64,000 nt of DNA from Rhopalosiphum padi (taxonomy: Eukaryota > Arthropoda > Insecta > Hemiptera > Aphididae). Within the stretch, counting starts at the first letter, position 1; every line of letters starts with the position of its first letter. Both the position numbers and the translations under genes were made by a program. The notes under the pieces were generated by a model. That model was not told the origin of the DNA, ran no database searches, and saw nothing but the letters and a program-made list of their open reading frames with translations. The DNA lies in contig NC_083597.1 in NCBI RefSeq assembly GCF_020882245.1, positions 47,470,152 to 47,534,151 on the forward strand. The letters run 5' to 3'. Shown piece after piece: positions 13,060 through 24,800 of this stretch.

Positions 13060-13574
13060 TTAAAGAGTGATACCACAATCTTAAAAATGTTATCAATGCT
13101 AAATAGTAAATATGGATGAGATGTTACATTAGTTGGTAATGAAGGTGGGTTTGCACCAAATATTCTTAATAGCAAAGAATGTTTGTGTTTAATTGAAACA
13201 ACTATTAAAAACGCTAGATATATGGAAAAAATCAAAATTGGAATGGACGTTACTGCTTTTGAGTTTTACGTGTAAAGCAATTTATTTTGTTTAAATTTTT
13301 ATATAACAACTTTAATTATGTATAATATGATTTATTATATGAATTCCGATAACTTTAATAATAATTTCAGTGATAGAAAGTACGATTTGGATTTCAAAAA
13401 TAAGTCTGACAGTAAAGACAAAATACAAATAATCTTAACATTCTTAACTGAAGCGTTAACAAACTTTTACAAAGAAATCATTAAAGAATTTCCAATAGTA
13501 TCAATTATTGAAGATCCTTTGATAAAAATCATTGGGAAGCATGGACTAATTTTACTGCATCCACTGACATCCAG
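13060..13574 (+). pseudogene. Enolase fragment, broken, two exons with intron retained
   Basis: Conceptual translation matches the middle of enolase. Exon A (about 13060-13272) reads Y-H-N-L-K, then after an insertion V-G-N-E-G-G-F-A-P-N-I-L and I-G-M-D-V-T-A-F-E-F-Y. Exon B (13371-13574) reads D-R-K-Y-D-L-D-F, Y-K-E-I-I-K-E-F-P-I-V-S-I-I-E-D-P and, after a one-base frameshift near 13516, W-E-A-W-T-N-F-T-A-S-T-D-I-Q. The two are separated by about 98 bp starting GTAAAG and ending TTTCAG. Defects: stops in exon A (TGA before Y-H-N-L, TAG and TGA around K-Y-G), a 7-bp insertion, a frameshift, an extra Ile in the S-I-E-D-P loop, and no flanking enolase exons. A retained intron means duplication of genomic DNA, not a processed retrocopy. 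Not functional. Confidence 0.85.
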
Positions 13575-13940
13575 GTATATTTATCATTAATAACATTTTT
13601 TTAATATTATATCATTCTTAGTTTCTGAATAAATGTATTTGTATCTGTATTTAAATATTAAAAATAACTGATATAACTATTAATTTTTGTTTAATAAAAA
13701 ATTTGGCAACGTCACACCCAATTTCACGCGCAATGAACGCCTTTGAATAGTTAAAATCTTGGGCTTTGTTATTCTGGCACTGCGCGCAATCGTATACCTA
13801 AAAAGCTAAAAAGGTAAAATGCACGCAATTGTACTCCGCCGCTAAAACCGTTGTAGCGTGCATAAGAGACCGTCGGACATTATTTTTATATCAATAAAAT
13901 CACGAATATCAAAAAATTTAACGCTTAAGTCCACTAAAAA

Positions 13941-14017
13941 CCACTTTTTTGTAAAAAACTCGTATCTATGCAAGTTTTCGCGGTGAATGATTTGTTTTTG
14001 AACTCCAAAACTATATA
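13941..14017. repeat. Diverged dispersed repeat, copy 2
   Basis: Partner of 8417-8490. The similar surroundings (CGTTGTAGCGTGCATAAG near 13848 against CGTTGTAGCATGCATGAAG near 8340) suggest that the full unit is at least 180 bases. It starts about 370 bases after the enolase fragment. Confidence 0.65.
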
Positions 14018-14029
14018 CGTGTCGTTAAA

Positions 14030-15150
14030 TGAATTGCAGATACATATTTCGCGCAAAAAAAACCGTTAATAATAATGAAAAACGATAAATTTTATTTCGA
14101 GTTATCGAGAGCAAAACGTTATTGCTTTTAAGTGTAATGGTAGTTTCAAAAGGATTTCAACGTGTTTCGAGATAACGAAAAATATTGACGTTCGATATAA
14201 TAAGAATCTACTGTATAATAATAATGATACATTATGTGTTTAACATTACTCGGCTTGTCCAGCAGATTGTACAGATAATTTTAATAAATTTAATATTTAT
14301 ACATAAAGCAACACAATAATGATGATGTATATAATGTCTAATCGAAGTATTTCAACATACTATCTGCAGCTAATTTAACGCTAGCAGCTGAATGGATATT
14401 TCTAGTCGAAAGTCTTTCGAATAAGAATATTATATATTAATGCTTTGTTTGAAGGTTTATTAATGTTTAAATCGTTTAAAGTTTAATAAGTATTTAAAAA
14501 ATAACTATCGTGTAAACCATATTTTAGGAAATTAAAACTTATTGCGATTTGGATTATTGCAGACAGCTGTCACTGTACTATTTATTGTTTGAGTTGCATA
14601 CCACGGTCACTTAGTACAGTATGAATAAACCGGAAAATATATTTTATAAGATAAGATTAAATTAAATTACTCAAAAATTTAGATCGTGAATCGTAATTGC
14701 AATCAGTATAAGACACGGGTTTGGTGATGACACGGTAGAGCATAAAATTTACACTCTGAAATACGAGTACACTATGAACCAAAACTAAACAACTATTAAC
14801 CAAATCTTAAATTATTAAATATGGTTATGATTATACCTTTTTAAGAATAAATAAATCAAATATTCGTTGGAAGTGTTCGAAAGTAACTTGTATAGGTAAA
14901 GTTACTACAAACCCTAATGGACCGGTGAGTTATAAGTTATAATTAATCATATATTATTTTATAATGTAACTTAAGAAATTAGAATATAAATTATTAAATC
15001 AATATACATATAAAGGTACTTGTGTAAAATGTAACAGTTATATGTTACAATAGTTGAATATATACATATGTTTATAATATAATATATATTAGTTAATATA
15101 AATTGGTTAGTATTGATCGAGTAATGAGTGTATATCGGTACACTCATAAG
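14030..15150. other. AT-rich intergenic, nothing supported
   Basis: No ORF of note, no inverted ends and no RNA gene recognised. Confidence 0.5.
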
Positions 15151-16450
15151 TCAAAACCATGTATCGTTTTGATGCGTAAAATTCATAGCCGCTCGACGAT
15201 GCACCATTCGTTTTGGTGTTCGCATTGGTTTTCCATTACGAGCGCATGCCGTTGCCGATGAAAATCAATATGTCCCGTTTAGTCCGTGACACAATGTCAG
15301 TGATGTAATTGTATGTCACTACAATATTTTGATACATAATAAATAAATATATATCGTCATCACTGCCACAGTTATATATAATATACATGGATCTCGTTGA
15401 GTACCGTCATGCCATCACCGCCACTAGACGTCGTCACTGCAACACTCAAAAACATGCTGACCATTGGTTGTGAGTACCCGTAATACCACATCACACGATA
15501 TTTGATTTTTTTTGATTTTTTTTATTTAATACCATTTGCGATTTCGATCGGCTTCTTTATCGGTCGCCGTATTAATATCTGCGTCCCCGATTGCGTTCGG
15601 CCATTCGTCAGCGGTATACGTCGTATACCGGCCCGTTTTTTTATATTATTATGACGTGCGTCCGAGTGTGCCACCACTTCATGGCACCTACTCGGCGTTA
15701 AACGCTTCAGTATTTTTATCATTGTTGTCCGGCCTCTTGGCCGGTTGTTCCATCGCCGCACGTCAACTTCTCTACCGTTTGTCGTTACCTATATGTAAGC
15801 GCAATGCAGTCTCGCTCTTACTATATACCGTTGTTTATGACGTTTCGTGACCATCATAAGCGGTCGGTCGCATTGTTCCGTAACTAAAAATTGTCGAGCT
15901 TTCGCCGTAAATCAGTGACAATAGCCATAACTGCTATTGGTGTCGTTGCGGCAGCATCGTCGTCCACTCCGGTCCCGCTCGCCGCCGGGCCGCGCGATTG
16001 TAAACGGTGGGTGTCGTTCGACTGGCCGCCACGCAGAGGGGGTGTGTAACGCGTCCATCATAATCGAGCGAGCGGCAGTCGTGCACTCGTCACAAGACGA
16101 GGTGCCGGAGAACGTGCGTTGGTGATTTATCGCCAAACTCCGTAGTGCCTCCTCTTTTTCGTACCCCCGATCCCACATCGTTACAGTCGTCCCCCTATGC
16201 GACGTCTTCTCCTGAGAACCACAATTGTACGTACGTCGTCGGTTCGTCATAACTATACTGTATCGTCGACAGCGACATATATAATTCCACGCCGTTTACG
16301 CCGTTATCGAAAAATACCATAATTTACACTTCCGATGATGCCGGCCGGTGCTATATCGTAGTCAACACATACACTGATAACTGATTATACGTATATTCGT
16401 ATATTGTGTGCGTACGTGTCCGATCGCTGGTGTAGCACATGTTGTTGTTC
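15150..16450. other. Large GC-rich island (1.3 kb), no supported gene
   Basis: This is the longest CpG-rich stretch outside peroxidasin. It has open frames of 60-112 codons on both strands (15536-15850 +, 16250-15912 -, 15761-15522 -), none with recognisable domains. Open frames on both strands at once are expected from GC-rich DNA lacking TAA/TAG. It lies 5 kb upstream of peroxidasin exon 1 and ends just before the mariner MITE. Promoter or long non-coding exon is the simplest idea. Confidence 0.5.
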
Positions 16451-16839
16451 CGTCGCCTCCCGCAAACGCAAACCGTATTTAGATATATATAAATATTATA
16501 CTCGTCTAGACGTCTTCTGCACCTTTGTATACATGCAATGTGTCATTGCATTCATTAAACCATCATCCAGAGCCGTTGTGACGTTTTTTGTATTAGCGAT
16601 TACCATTTGATTGAGATTGCTGTTGGCCGCCGCCATCCCCGTTAGTACACGGACCATCGTCAATAAACGTGCGGAAGTGACTTGTAATCATATTCCGCTC
16701 CTGCTGTTTCTCTTATATAGTGTGATGTCTCGTAAATTAATCATTTCAAACTTATCGTGCGACAAAGATCGTTGTAAATTCATCACCATGTCAACTATTT
16801 ATCATGGCTAAGTTTACCACCACCGACCTTGTTCATATA

Positions 16840-17160
16840 CAGTGGCGCCGATCACATATGGCGAGTGGGTTAAATACCTCAAAACGTTTTAATGGGTCGT
16901 GAGTAATTTTTTTTTGATAGATATAGTTGTGATTTATTAATACACCCAAGCCTGATTAAGGAAGGGGGTTTAAGATATCTTCTCTACATCGTGCTTGCTT
17001 ACTGCATTAAATGTATTTTGCTTATCTGTTGTCTACTTCTTTGTATTTACTATTTGGTATTTACAAATTACAACTATATCTATCAAAAAAAAATTACTCA
17101 CGACCCATTAAAAAGTTCTGGGGTGTTTACCCCACTTGCCATATGTGATCGGTGCCACTG
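16840..17160. mobile_element. Mariner-type MITE with long TIRs, 321 bp
   Basis: Ends CAGTGGCGCC... and ...GGTGCCACTG are inverted copies extending about 95 bases (16840-16935 against 17066-17160) with about nine mismatches. Both share the motif TTTAATGGGTCGTGAGTAA and the tract to TAGATATAGTTGT. A TA dinucleotide flanks each side (16838-16839, 17161-17162). The centre is AT-rich, without coding capacity. The arms are as long as or longer than the spacer, so the transcript would fold into a long hairpin. Confidence 0.9.
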
Positions 17161-17162
17161 TA

Positions 17163-20100
17163 AATAATTGTTTAGTTCTAAATTAAGCATGTCATATATA
17201 TTATTTAATATTAACATTTCTATGCAATCAACAAAAAATTTCAAAATTATTGGCCTTTGAGTGAAAATGTAATAAAATGTTTATCAAAAAGTTATATTGG
17301 GATGCAGAGCCGTACTTAGATTTGACAAACACTGAGACGACTACATTTTTCGAGTCCCTATTTCTCTTATAGTTAAATTTGATTTTTAAAAGAAAAATGT
17401 GTTTTATTTTATACAAAAGATAATAATTAATTTGTATACGTTAATACGATGAGGATACAATTTTAATAATAATAAATGAACAAGTTATATAAAAGGTGGT
17501 TACCTCAGACGACACACGTTAGAATTTTTAGTTTTTTTGTAAGCACAGGCCGCTTAAAATAGACTTATAGCCGGGGATTTTACTCGTTAAAACCAGTCTG
17601 ATTATGGAGTCAATGGGGTGTTTTTTATAAAGCTTATTTAAAGATAAATTCAGACTAAATTTATTTATTTTTTAACTGGCTTAAAAATTCAGTCATTTAC
17701 TAATATAGAATTCTGGTATAATAATATGCATAGTATTTTATTTTATTACTAAAACAAAATGGTCTAAGTCTAATTAACATACCATTATGGAATATATTAA
17801 ATTTAATATTTTAATCTATTCTATAGTGCCTCTAACGAACTGAATCGTTTATTAAACGATTTACATAATAGTCATATATCACATAATGTTTGAATAATTA
17901 ATTAAGAAATTATCTTGTTCCATTATTTGCATTGTATATTCAAAACTCGTAGACACCTCAATTTTAAAACTATTATATATATTATGTATTTTGTATATAA
18001 TATATGTATGAAATAGATTTTTAAAGTAATACTTCGGACAATAAATTTTTTATGAAGTAATTTATACTAAAACATAAATAAAAAATAAACGACAAATTAC
18101 AATTAATTAATATCAATATTTAGTATACTCAATATGTATTTAAAAAAAATGTCGCACAATATCAACCTGGTTAGAATTTTGATTTGATATTTGTATAGAC
18201 ATCTACCAACATGTATAAAATAAAACAAAATGCTATTATACTTCAATATGTTTTTTGCTAAGTCATTTTAGAGCTAATAAATGCACGATGTACAAATAAA
18301 ATAAAAATATGTATATTAGCCTTAGTGGCCCTTTATTATCGTTTCGTTTAATTGGTTTAATATATAGTGCAGCATCCAAGTCCCAGGTCCTTTTAATTAT
18401 TAATGATTATATCATAAATGTGTAATATATTAATGTATGATTGTTTGGACAACCAGAGTAATACATGTGTTATTTTTTGGTAATGATACAAAGTTAATTA
18501 ATACTCCTACATTTTGCATAATACTCGTATATTAAAATGTATTACTCATAATCATATTTTTTAATTCATAATATCGTTCATTTGTTCTATAAAACATTTT
18601 GTAGAAAATAATATTACTTTATTGTTAATTGTCATTATAAATTATTAAATTATATAGTTTCCTTGTATTAAATATGTTTATAATTTATTATTTAGTTGTA
18701 TTCAAATTTCAAATGTATACAGATATCGTATATTACATCATAATATGCACAATTATTATATAATATGTTATAGGTGTGTACTGTGTAATATGTATACTAG
18801 AAAGCTAATTTAATATTTTAAAATTATATTTTAATATGTAATTAAAACGAGTTAAATGATTACCTATATTTATTTTTCATATTTTAAATTTAAACGAAAT
18901 AATAGAATTTTTATGTATAATTGTTTGTCTTTAACCTTTGTTCATTTTTCATAATATATTCCACTTAAACTTTATTTAATGCAGTTGTATATATTATAAT
19001 TTACACACGTGTTCATATTTTATACGTCATAATGCATACTTCAATTAATTAATACTGCTCATCGGTTGTTATCTCATTAAATTTATATTTCTCAGTAGAG
19101 TTCATCTAACATCGTTGCTATAGTCTTCTATTATCACTATTTTAGGATTATCTGTTCATTATTATTATTTCATTAACAAAAAACAAAATATTAATCCAAA
19201 AAATAATATTATATACATTTTAATATGCAAAGTTGTTTTCTTATCTAACCTTCACACGTGTGTCTTTTTACATACATATAATAAACAATATAACTTATAT
19301 TTTAGTATTCTCATAAGCGAAGTAAATAATATAAATCTTCTGTCTAGTCAGTACATATCATACCTACAACCCATAATACCTACTGATCACTACAAAATAA
19401 TTGATTGATAATATTATAATAACTCTAATTAGGTACATTTGAAAATAATGCTAGTTAATATTAATCTAATAATACTCTATACTAAATACCTAAACATTAT
19501 ATGTATTTATATTTAATCATTAGTATTCAGCTTAACTATTTATTTTGAAAAAATGTGGAGCGCTTTTAAAAAAAAAGTTTATATCACTAGAAGACATTCC
19601 TTAAATAGTTAAAAAAATTAATATATTTGAAAATATTGTCTTTAAGTGTACTATCCATTAAAAAACTTCAAGACCTGAATCTATTTTTAGAGGATATAAG
19701 GGTAAGGGATGAGTATTACAAGTCTCGCGAATCACTCTGTACATGCCATATTATATACATATATGTGCGTATGATAACTTCAGTAAAAGGTGCAACATAT
19801 ATTATTAAAAAAATATATAAATTAGGTGTCTAATTAGAGGTGACGTATTATTTGTTATATGTCGTCGATTATTCTTATAGTAAACCGTGTAAGTTGTTCG
19901 TTGTCTTTTGTCTATTTAAATCATAATATTATGAATTCGTTCTATTTTTTAATAATAATTTAATAATTTAATAATATTATTATGCTTGCAGGATATTTGA
20001 CCAAATTTGAATATTTTTTGTAAAATATAAGTTTAGGCATCTTATCAAAGAATTAAAAATACCAATCAAGTGCAAGTAAAAGAATAAATATTTTGTCTCG

Positions 20101-21438
20101 AAATAATCTTACAATGTAAGAAGTGTCTACAATAAAAATGAATCTCCAAGAAGAATATTTTATAATGTTAATAATAAAACGCTTATTTATGAGTTATGCT
20201 TATGACTGATAAGTTTATGACTAAGGTACATGAATGTTTTTCTGCTTAGAATGTTAGTAATATATACAATGTGTTTTAAAATTAATAAAGAATAATAATC
20301 GATCTATTTTCATATAGATATGATAATAATATGTGATGAAATTCAAAGCTTATTATAATATAGTATTAGTACAAAGGTTTTATTTTATAACGTTATTAAT
20401 ATTCTGAAATTAATAAATATAGAGAATATAAATTATTATTTAATATAATAAAATTGACGATTGTGATTGTTGTAAATAAGAGAAAAAAATATTTCATTTA
20501 CATATTAGTTTCAATATAAAGCTAATATAGTATTATTATAAGCAATTGATAATAAATTCTTAAACAAAATGTTATTGATTACTAATGAATAATTGTATAA
20601 AAATCGATAACTAATATTTCAATTTGTAAACAAGTTTCACTGCATAATATTATAGTATGGGTACTATGTAGACTGTTGAGTATATGTATAGATAATCTGA
20701 CATACAGTTTATCTGATATTCTGAAACTAAAATAGTTTTATTAAAACTTTATAAACATATTGAATAAACATATTAATACATTAGTACATAATGATTTTTG
20801 TATTACACTTTTTTTTCACTTGGAATTACTGTTCATTGCCTCACGCTATGATTAAAAATAAGAGCTGAGAAGTTATAACAAAAACCTTAGCCAAACTAAT
20901 ATAATGATATACATTTAGAAAGAATACTAAGAATATAACAACAGATAAAATCCGTGGGTACTATGGATGCTATTATATAATAGGTTAAAACCTAAGGATA
21001 TCTGCTGCTAAGACTTAGTAAAGTCCGAAAATTTAAATGGTGATTAAATTTAATCTTAGGATGAGTGTCTTATTATAATACAAATTAGTAAAAACAAATA
21101 ACAAACATAACAAATCGTTCAATTACAATTAAGTTGAAAAAATAATAACTCACCAAATTTGATTTTTTTGAGACTAAGCCCGTTTAAACCCCCCTTCTCG
21201 TGGCTTATGTGAGTCTATCTTTCCAAATTCTTTATTTTATATAAAACAAAAAAATCTCATCACATTTGTAAAATTTTGAAGATCATTTACGCGCTGTGTT
21301 CGGGCAGTAGGCGGATATTATAGTGATCCAAAGTTACGCGCCCAAGTAAATTTGTCTGGTTTTCAGTTTGAATTATTTGTATACAATTTATGATTTGTAC
21401 CTGTAAAATGATCTATCTAAAATGGACTAAAAAAAAAA
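17163..21438. other. AT-rich region upstream of peroxidasin, nothing supported
   Basis: Very low GC and only short ORFs (17416-17228 -, 19627-19833 +) with no similarity I recognise. It may hold distal regulatory DNA of peroxidasin but shows no specific motif. Confidence 0.5.
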
Positions 21439-21684
21439 ATGAAAATTTTCAGTCTAAAAAACCGCACGAACAACGCAGATCGCGCTCGCGCCGGCCCTGT
21501 TCGGTAATGTATATTACGATTTTGTTATACGTTATTATTCAGTGGCACGTGCGCGACGGCCGACCGTGCAGTGTGCAATGCGAGAATGCAATCAGTCTGC
21601 ACGATGACTCGGCCGATGTATCACGTTGTTAGTCGGCGTCGCGTTGACGTTGTCGCCGCCGCCACCGCTGTTTTTCGGAAAACG
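21439..21684 (+). promoter_or_regulatory. Pxn: Probable peroxidasin promoter/5' UTR, GC-rich
   Basis: From about 21465 base composition shifts to CpG-rich and stays so through exon 1. Two arthropod initiator-like TCAGT motifs are visible, one across 21539-21543 and one at 21592-21597 (TCAGTC). No convincing TATA box lies about 30 bases before either. The start site is inferred, not shown. If transcription began at the second motif the 5' UTR would be about 90 bases and ATG 21586 would be excluded. Confidence 0.4.
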
Positions 21685-21854
21685 ATGGCCGCTCCGCTGC
21701 TGCTACTTTTGTTATTGGTGTTATCTTTGTCGTCGTTTCCTTCGGCCGCCGCTGAATGTCCGGCAAAATGTATGTGCTTCAAGACGACCGTCCGCTGTAT
21801 GTTCTTGCATCTTGACCGGATACCCGACCGCATATCTCCGGCTACCACCGTGCT
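21685..21854 (+). CDS. Pxn: Peroxidasin exon 1: start, signal peptide, LRRNT
   Basis: The exon encodes a signal peptide with seven consecutive leucines (residues 5-11) ending in an Ala-Ala-Ala cleavage-like site before Glu24-Cys25. The cysteine cluster of an LRR N-terminal cap follows (C25, C29, C31, C38), and the first LRR strand begins. The exon ends in phase 2 at GTAAGT (donor 21855). I chose ATG 21685 because A at -3 and G at +4 give a good start context and it puts the hydrophobic core right at the N-terminus. Three more ATGs lie upstream in the same open frame (21586, 21604, 21616) and would add up to 33 residues before the signal core. The exon sits in a GC-rich island that contrasts with the AT-rich flanks. 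Confidence 0.92.
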
Positions 21855-24800
21855 GTAAGTGTCTATGAGAGATAATCCCAAAGAAAGAACGCCGTGTGCT
21901 AAGTTTAAAAACTAAGTAATTTACATTGCCTGAGTTTTGCGAATTATCGTTTAATTATCGTGTTATGCCAGTGACGTATATGTTGATGACAGGGAGGAGA
22001 GGGGCAAAGGACGAATTTTCTCGTTTTGTTATTAAACCTGAAACATTTTAATTGTAGGTAATTAACAGACACTGTATATTGTTATGATGAGTATTAAAAA
22101 TTAAAATCTAATTAATAATATTAAAAATGAATCCCCCCTCCCCATAACCGAAAGTCACATTTTGTTCTCAACCATAAACATTTTCTAAACCTCCCGAAGA
22201 CCCCAATCGTAATTGTCATAAGTTATAATTTCTGTTGTTATATTGTGGTTCGAATCCAATTTAAGTACAGACTTGAGTTTTAATTATTTTTCACGGAACC
22301 ATAAAGTACAGTGATTTTATGACAGTTGTCTTCATACATTTGACAAGTACCGAAGATTTTTTCAGTATCATAGCTGAGAAAAAAATTAAAAAATCATTTG
22401 ACTGTAATCCCAATATTATTCTAGGGAAAAAGTAGATAATGGGAATGATGTAGTGAGTTTATTAGTTAATCCTTCAAATTCACAATCAGCACTTACCAAC
22501 AACTCAAAAATGTTTAAAAAACGAGGGAAGAAAAATTAAATGGTAATTTAATTAGAAGTTATATAGGTATCTAATTTAAGTATTGAGAATCTATAAAGTA
22601 ATAAAACGCTATATCGATAACCCACGCATATGTTATCTTCGTCTTACTAACATACAACATGGACATTTGCGTTTAATATAATCAATTGTGTATTGTTAGA
22701 TTTAAAATTAAAGTGAATTAACCTGCAATTATATTATGGGGCTTTTTATGATATTTTAATTTTTAAGCAAGATAATATGATTTTTTTAAATGTTAAAATT
22801 GATGATGAAAATAAAGAAAAAAGCCAACGTTTAAGGACAGATAATTTTCATATCTTTAACTTTGATATTAGGTTAATTTACTCTAATATTATCTTATAAA
22901 GTAAATCTAACAACACTTCACAATTTATCTTAGTTATCGGCAGAGTCAGCCTTCATATGCAGGGAGTGCATATATTTCTATAAAACTTAACCCCATATAA
23001 AAAAATTTTGTTATTGTAATTTATACTGTACTGTACTATACTATGTATTGCATTTGGTAAGATGTCACAAAATAAAACTATTAAAAAAAATATAAATTGT
23101 CTGGTTACCTCACTTACCTGTATCATACGAGTATATTTATTATTTATAGCAATGACTCGCTCTACTCAGAATCTAAGAGCGTTGTAATTATTATATAAAG
23201 AGCTTTTTTTTGTTTATGTGGTGCCACCACGTATCCTACACAGTGCACACCCCTAGCTCTAGCTATGATTCTACTAAACGCATATTCGCTGTTGTATGTT
23301 TGTAAGACGGAGACAGCACATGTGAGGGTAGCGTCCCATTAAGATATATAGTATTAAAACGATAAGTTTCTTATAGAAATATATTACATCGATTTTTGTT
23401 TATACGTACGTAAATCAATTAAAATAATATAAAACTGTACTCTATAGTATATGTATACTGTTTCATGACTTGCAGAAAATGTGTTAAATATCAGATGTAA
23501 AGTAGGTACATAATTGGATTTAAAAAAAAATAATATTATGGGTTATTTAACACAATTTATATTTTGTAGGAATGGTCCGGAACACTTCCTCCTTTTGTTT
23601 ATTTAACATGTATTATTATTATGTTTGTATTCTTACTCGCCATAGGTTAGGATATCTATTTTTAGACGTTGTTTAGGGATGTTCGTGGGCGTCATTATTT
23701 AAAATCCGGCTATACAGGCAAAAGTTTAGACTTATTATGTTTCCGACTAGACAAAAACAATTTTTTCATCTTCTGTGACCATTTATTTTGTAGTTTCGTA
23801 AGCGTTTAAAATCGATATTAATGTGTAAACCTAAATATACATATTTTTAGTTGTTTAAATGTCATCGAAAAAATAATAGTTGGATTCAATTTATCATTAA
23901 CTGTCAACAAGGATGAACTTAATCGTTTTTTGTTACTTTGTGTAAATCCTGTCAAAATTAATTTGATATTAGGTAGTACTCATGCATGAACGAAAATGTT
24001 TTTATCATATTTTTTACAAAATTTAGGTTTTCTGTATATTATTAGGTGTGCTTATCAAATAGTTTTTTTTTTAATATTGTTTATTTCGTATTTAGTAGGT
24101 TAACGTTTACTTCAATAATAATATATTAGACTTTTATTTAAAAAGAAATATAATTTTTCGACAATTGTTTAGGATGTTAGTCTTAATATACAGCATGTTT
24201 AGCTTGTTGATTATTATGTATGTAATAACTTTTAAATTTAATTAAATCTTTAAAAACCACTGAATTATACTTTAAAGTTTAAACAATACAATTTTATACT
24301 TATCAGAATAACATTAAAATGTAATCTCAACAATTCAATGTATATTTTTTTATTATTGTTAATTATCGTTTTTAAATTTTTAAATTAATTAATTAAAAAT
24401 GCAAGACTATTAAGAGTATTAAATGTTTTTTACTGCATTAAATTATTTTTAATTTCGTGCTGATCATTATTAATTATTACAAACGTCCTATTTTTTTTAA
24501 TACTTCTTGAATAAGTACTTATAGTTTTACATTTCAATACTATTGTGTAAGCGTTTTTTTATTTGTTTCCAATTTGTTATCAAAGGTTACATACCTACAT
24601 AAGTATACTTATAGGACATTAAGAAAATATTTTGATTACAACTGGTTTAAAATAGTTTAAAAATAATTTAGCTACATTTTTAATATAATATTAAAAATAC
24701 AGAAACCCTTTTTGAAATATAAAGTTATAAACTAACCCAACCTTTGTTGTATATCTACGCATGCTAACGTTAAATAACACTGTGTATCAGTATAAAATAT

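Noticed and set aside
13318..13590. 90-codon ORF on the + strand as a gene of its own
   Set aside because: It is the second exon of the enolase relic read through its flanking intron on the left and past the frameshift and donor on the right.
15522..16250. Overlapping ORFs on both strands in the GC-rich island
   Set aside because: No domains, and both-strand openness is explained by base composition.
22243..22260. GGTTCGAATCC, a tRNA T-loop-like string
   Set aside because: The flanking five-base stem does not pair fully and no acceptor, D or anticodon arms fit around it.
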